This document shows positions 61,553-64,000 of a stretch of DNA of 64,000 nt, one piece after another. The translations under genes were made by a program, and so were the position numbers. Numbering within the stretch: the stretch's first letter is position 1; each line of letters begins with the position of its first letter. Source of the stretch: Cymbidium sinense (lineage: Eukaryota > Streptophyta > Magnoliopsida > Asparagales > Orchidaceae); the NCBI GenBank assembly GCA_021442155.1, contig CM038221.1:153627601-153691600 (forward strand), given 5' to 3'. The notes under the pieces are model-generated. The model saw only the letters and a list, made by a program, of their open reading frames with translations, was not told where the DNA came from and made no database searches.

Positions 61553-64000
61553 ATCTTAATTCCTAATGCACAATTACATTAAAAATAAGAAAAATAAATG
61601 TAACTACACCTGCAAGACAAGTGTTAGTTAAACACGCCATACAACCCAAATAGTTATATGTAGAATTTGGACTTAGCACCCTGTACATAGGTAACCAAGT
61701 CTACCTATCCTAATTTAGATTATGCTTAGGGGTTAAGCAACCTGCAAAAGAGAGCATTTATATTTATTTTATGCGTTTCTTAAGCACAATCTCCTACAAA
61801 AAAATATAATCAAGCTAATCACGACCAATCATCCAGTCTATGAAGCATACACCTTAACATCCAGTCTACAATAATACATCATAAAATCAAACATACATCA
61901 AAACATGCACTGCCCTAACATAAAGCTGGTGACTTAATGTAATGTGTGTGTATTAATGCTTTTGTGGTATGCCTTAGCTAGGCTTTGTTGTAATTTTTTA
62001 AATATGAGAAAAATTTAATTATGAAGGATGCTTTCACTTTAAATGGCTTAATTGATTTAGGAATTCTTATTTAATGTTTTCTTTTGGTTCCATTTGGCTT
62101 ACACTTAACAACTAAGTGTTTTAAAGAGAAGGAAAGAGAGGATCGCTCTCTTTTATTCCTATCTTAAGTCACATCTAAATAAAATTAATTAAATGAATTC
62201 TCTTTAATGAATGGCTTATTACATATTTTAATTAGTCCTAGGTTTAAGTTCACTTTAAATAATCCCATTCAATAAGAAAGATATCTTAAGATTAATTGGA
62301 ATGAACTGCTATCACATGATACATGTTTGTTCACTTCTTTCCATCATATATAGCATGCATATGATTAAGTCCTAAACATACTTATACATATAATTTGTAT
62401 CTTAGCACTGTTAAATGATGAATGTAAGTAAATGTACTTGGAATTGATGTTTCATTTGGTTGAATTATTTTGTCATATTAATTTAAAACTCTATATAAAT
62501 TCTTATACAAAAGTATAAGAAAAGAACTCTAAATCATATGACTAATCAATCCAACCACTTGAAAAAAATATAAATGCATGCCTTTTTAATAGAAAGAGGG
62601 GGTTTTCATTCATTAGCTAAGTACACATTCAAATGTATGAAAGTTTTAAGCAAGTACGATGCCATTGCCCTGCACCAGGAGAGTGAGGTAGGAACCTCCT
62701 TGGGGCTACTTAAAGCCGTGCGTCCCTAAAATATCCAGACTAATATACCTGCTATTCTTAAATGCATATGGATGTATAAATAACTATAAGAATGAAAAAT
62801 CATGTAAAAATTGTATTTGATTTGTTTGATTTATTTGTGTGAATGAATTAAAGCTTTATCTAAATTCTAATGTTAAAATCATAAGAATGAAATCAAAAGG
62901 GTACATCGCCATTGTTTTGCACCATGGGAGTGAGGTAGAAACCTCCTTGGGGCTACTTAAAGCCGTGCATCCTCAGAATTTCTAGACTGATATAACCATT
63001 AACATTATGAATGTAAGAAATAGATTGCATTTCATACACTAAGCTTATATTCACATGCACCTCCGATGTATATATAACTAATTTCACAATATGTATTATT
63101 ATTCATTAATAAACTTTTTGAAAATATATTTGAGGTTTAATAATGATAATAGCCACACATATTTTTAATTTTAGCCAACACATGCAAATTGACATGAACG
63201 AAATCATCTTCATTTAATTAAATTGAAAGAAGTGAATGTATGAATACAAGTGGAATACAATATTTTAACATGATTGGTAAGAAATAAAGAAACAAAAGCA
63301 TGTAATTTCATTTAATCCAACTAATTTCTAAGGACAATCACATTACATAAGCTTATTTAAAATAAACCAAAGATTTTTAAAGCCATTTTTTATCATTATG
63401 TTTGATGTGATTTAAGGAATCTAAAGGTTTGCTAATCGTAATCCCATTCCCCATATGTGTGAGTTAATTTGATTTAATGAAAAGCAATTAAATTAATTTT
63501 ATGGCTTGATTAGGTTAAGGTATGAATTAAATCAATTAATTAAACCCTTGCCTACATCACCTTAAGCTAATTAAGTAAATAATGATGAGCCAACATGAGA
63601 TGCAACCATATAGAAAAGTAAATTAGCAATGCTGCTAGGAAATGAAAGAGGGTTTAATGCAATTGGCTCATAATTAATAGTTAACTAGGCTTAAGGGATT
63701 TGTTTATTTACTTTTATGATTTTCTCACACATGTAAGCTAATCATAATTTCATTAAATTTCATTAGACTATTAAACATCTAAAGAACTACCCATGGTTTA
63801 TTAATCAAAGTTAGGAATGAATTAGATTTTAAATTAATTTAATTAAGCCTTTTATTGGTTAATTAAATCCTTTGATTATATTTTAATTATGATAATGAAA
63901 TTAACTTAGGGAAAGAGATCAAGGAAGAGGCCTCAATCCCAATCCCTAAGTCATTTCAAACAATCAATTTTCAAAATAATTAGATTTTTTAATTTGATTA
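61553..64000 (-). repeat. Long repeat X, copy C (inverted, runs off the window)
   Basis: Direct repeat of copy B: 61,560-64,000 matches about 55,140-57,600. Shared stretches include cttaagcacaatctcctac, catacaccttaacatccagtcta, and aatgcaattggctcataatta. It begins a few bases from the start of copy B, giving a head-to-tail join. It has two sub-repeat cores. Part beyond 64,000 is not visible. Confidence 0.7.
62650..63000 (-). repeat. Two sub-repeats in X copy C
   Basis: Cores at about 62,655-62,755 and 62,900-63,000 share gaggtaggaacctccttggggctacttaaagccgtgc and tccagactaatata. Spacing is about 245 bp, as in copy A. Confidence 0.85.

Overview
This window looks like nuclear DNA of a flowering plant, most likely a monocot. 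It is AT-rich, packed with nested and decayed transposable elements of plant families (Ty3/gypsy Tat lineage, Ty1/copia, hAT, CACTA, Tourist-like MITE), and holds one intact-looking spliced host gene. That gene encodes a GT61-family (DUF563) glycosyltransferase of the kind that decorates xylan. The species cannot be named from the sequence.

Layout. 1-5,500: an unusually CG-containing stretch with a heavily decayed Ty3/gypsy pol relic (about 1,752-2,935) and otherwise no recognisable gene. 5,527-5,694: an isolated exon-like fragment bounded by splice signals. 6,635-7,010: an imperfect direct repeat. 7,375-14,436: a complete but dead hAT transposon, bounded by a perfect 8-bp target duplication, with a broken transposase and large subterminal repeats that are inverted on its two sides. 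14,445-15,070: a GC-richer spacer. 15,071-21,749 (minus strand): the GT61 gene. I reconstruct five exons from splice signals, all joining in one phase to give 566 codons plus a stop; the second intron is 4.1 kb and contains MITEs, microsatellites and a promoter-like island. 23,123-26,177: a non-autonomous CACTA element carrying an hAT-like insertion. 26,330-27,260: a dead copia reverse transcriptase.

27,419-64,000 is dominated by one unclassified long repeat, here called X (about 6 kb, starts TGTTGA). Copy A (plus) is split by an 18.5-kb Tat-lineage retrotransposon at 28,440-46,957. Copy B is inverted (61,547 down to 55,131). Copy C is also inverted and begins next to B, running out of the window. 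Between the A and B arms sit two direct 1.7-kb repeats, D1 and D2. The A and B arms thus form a large, old, imperfect inverted repeat, and copy B preserves the empty site of the Tat insertion. X carries a variable number of a 250-bp sub-repeat, dense TTGACC motifs, and a TATA motif in a GC-rich dyad; it may be the very long LTR of an undescribed retroelement.

Only the GT61 gene looks functional. It should make a Golgi type II membrane protein. Everything else appears to be repeat history: the Tat, hAT, copia and first gypsy elements all carry stops and frameshifts. No tRNA, rRNA or CRISPR was seen. All alignments were made by eye, so boundaries of diverged repeats are approximate to some tens of bases.
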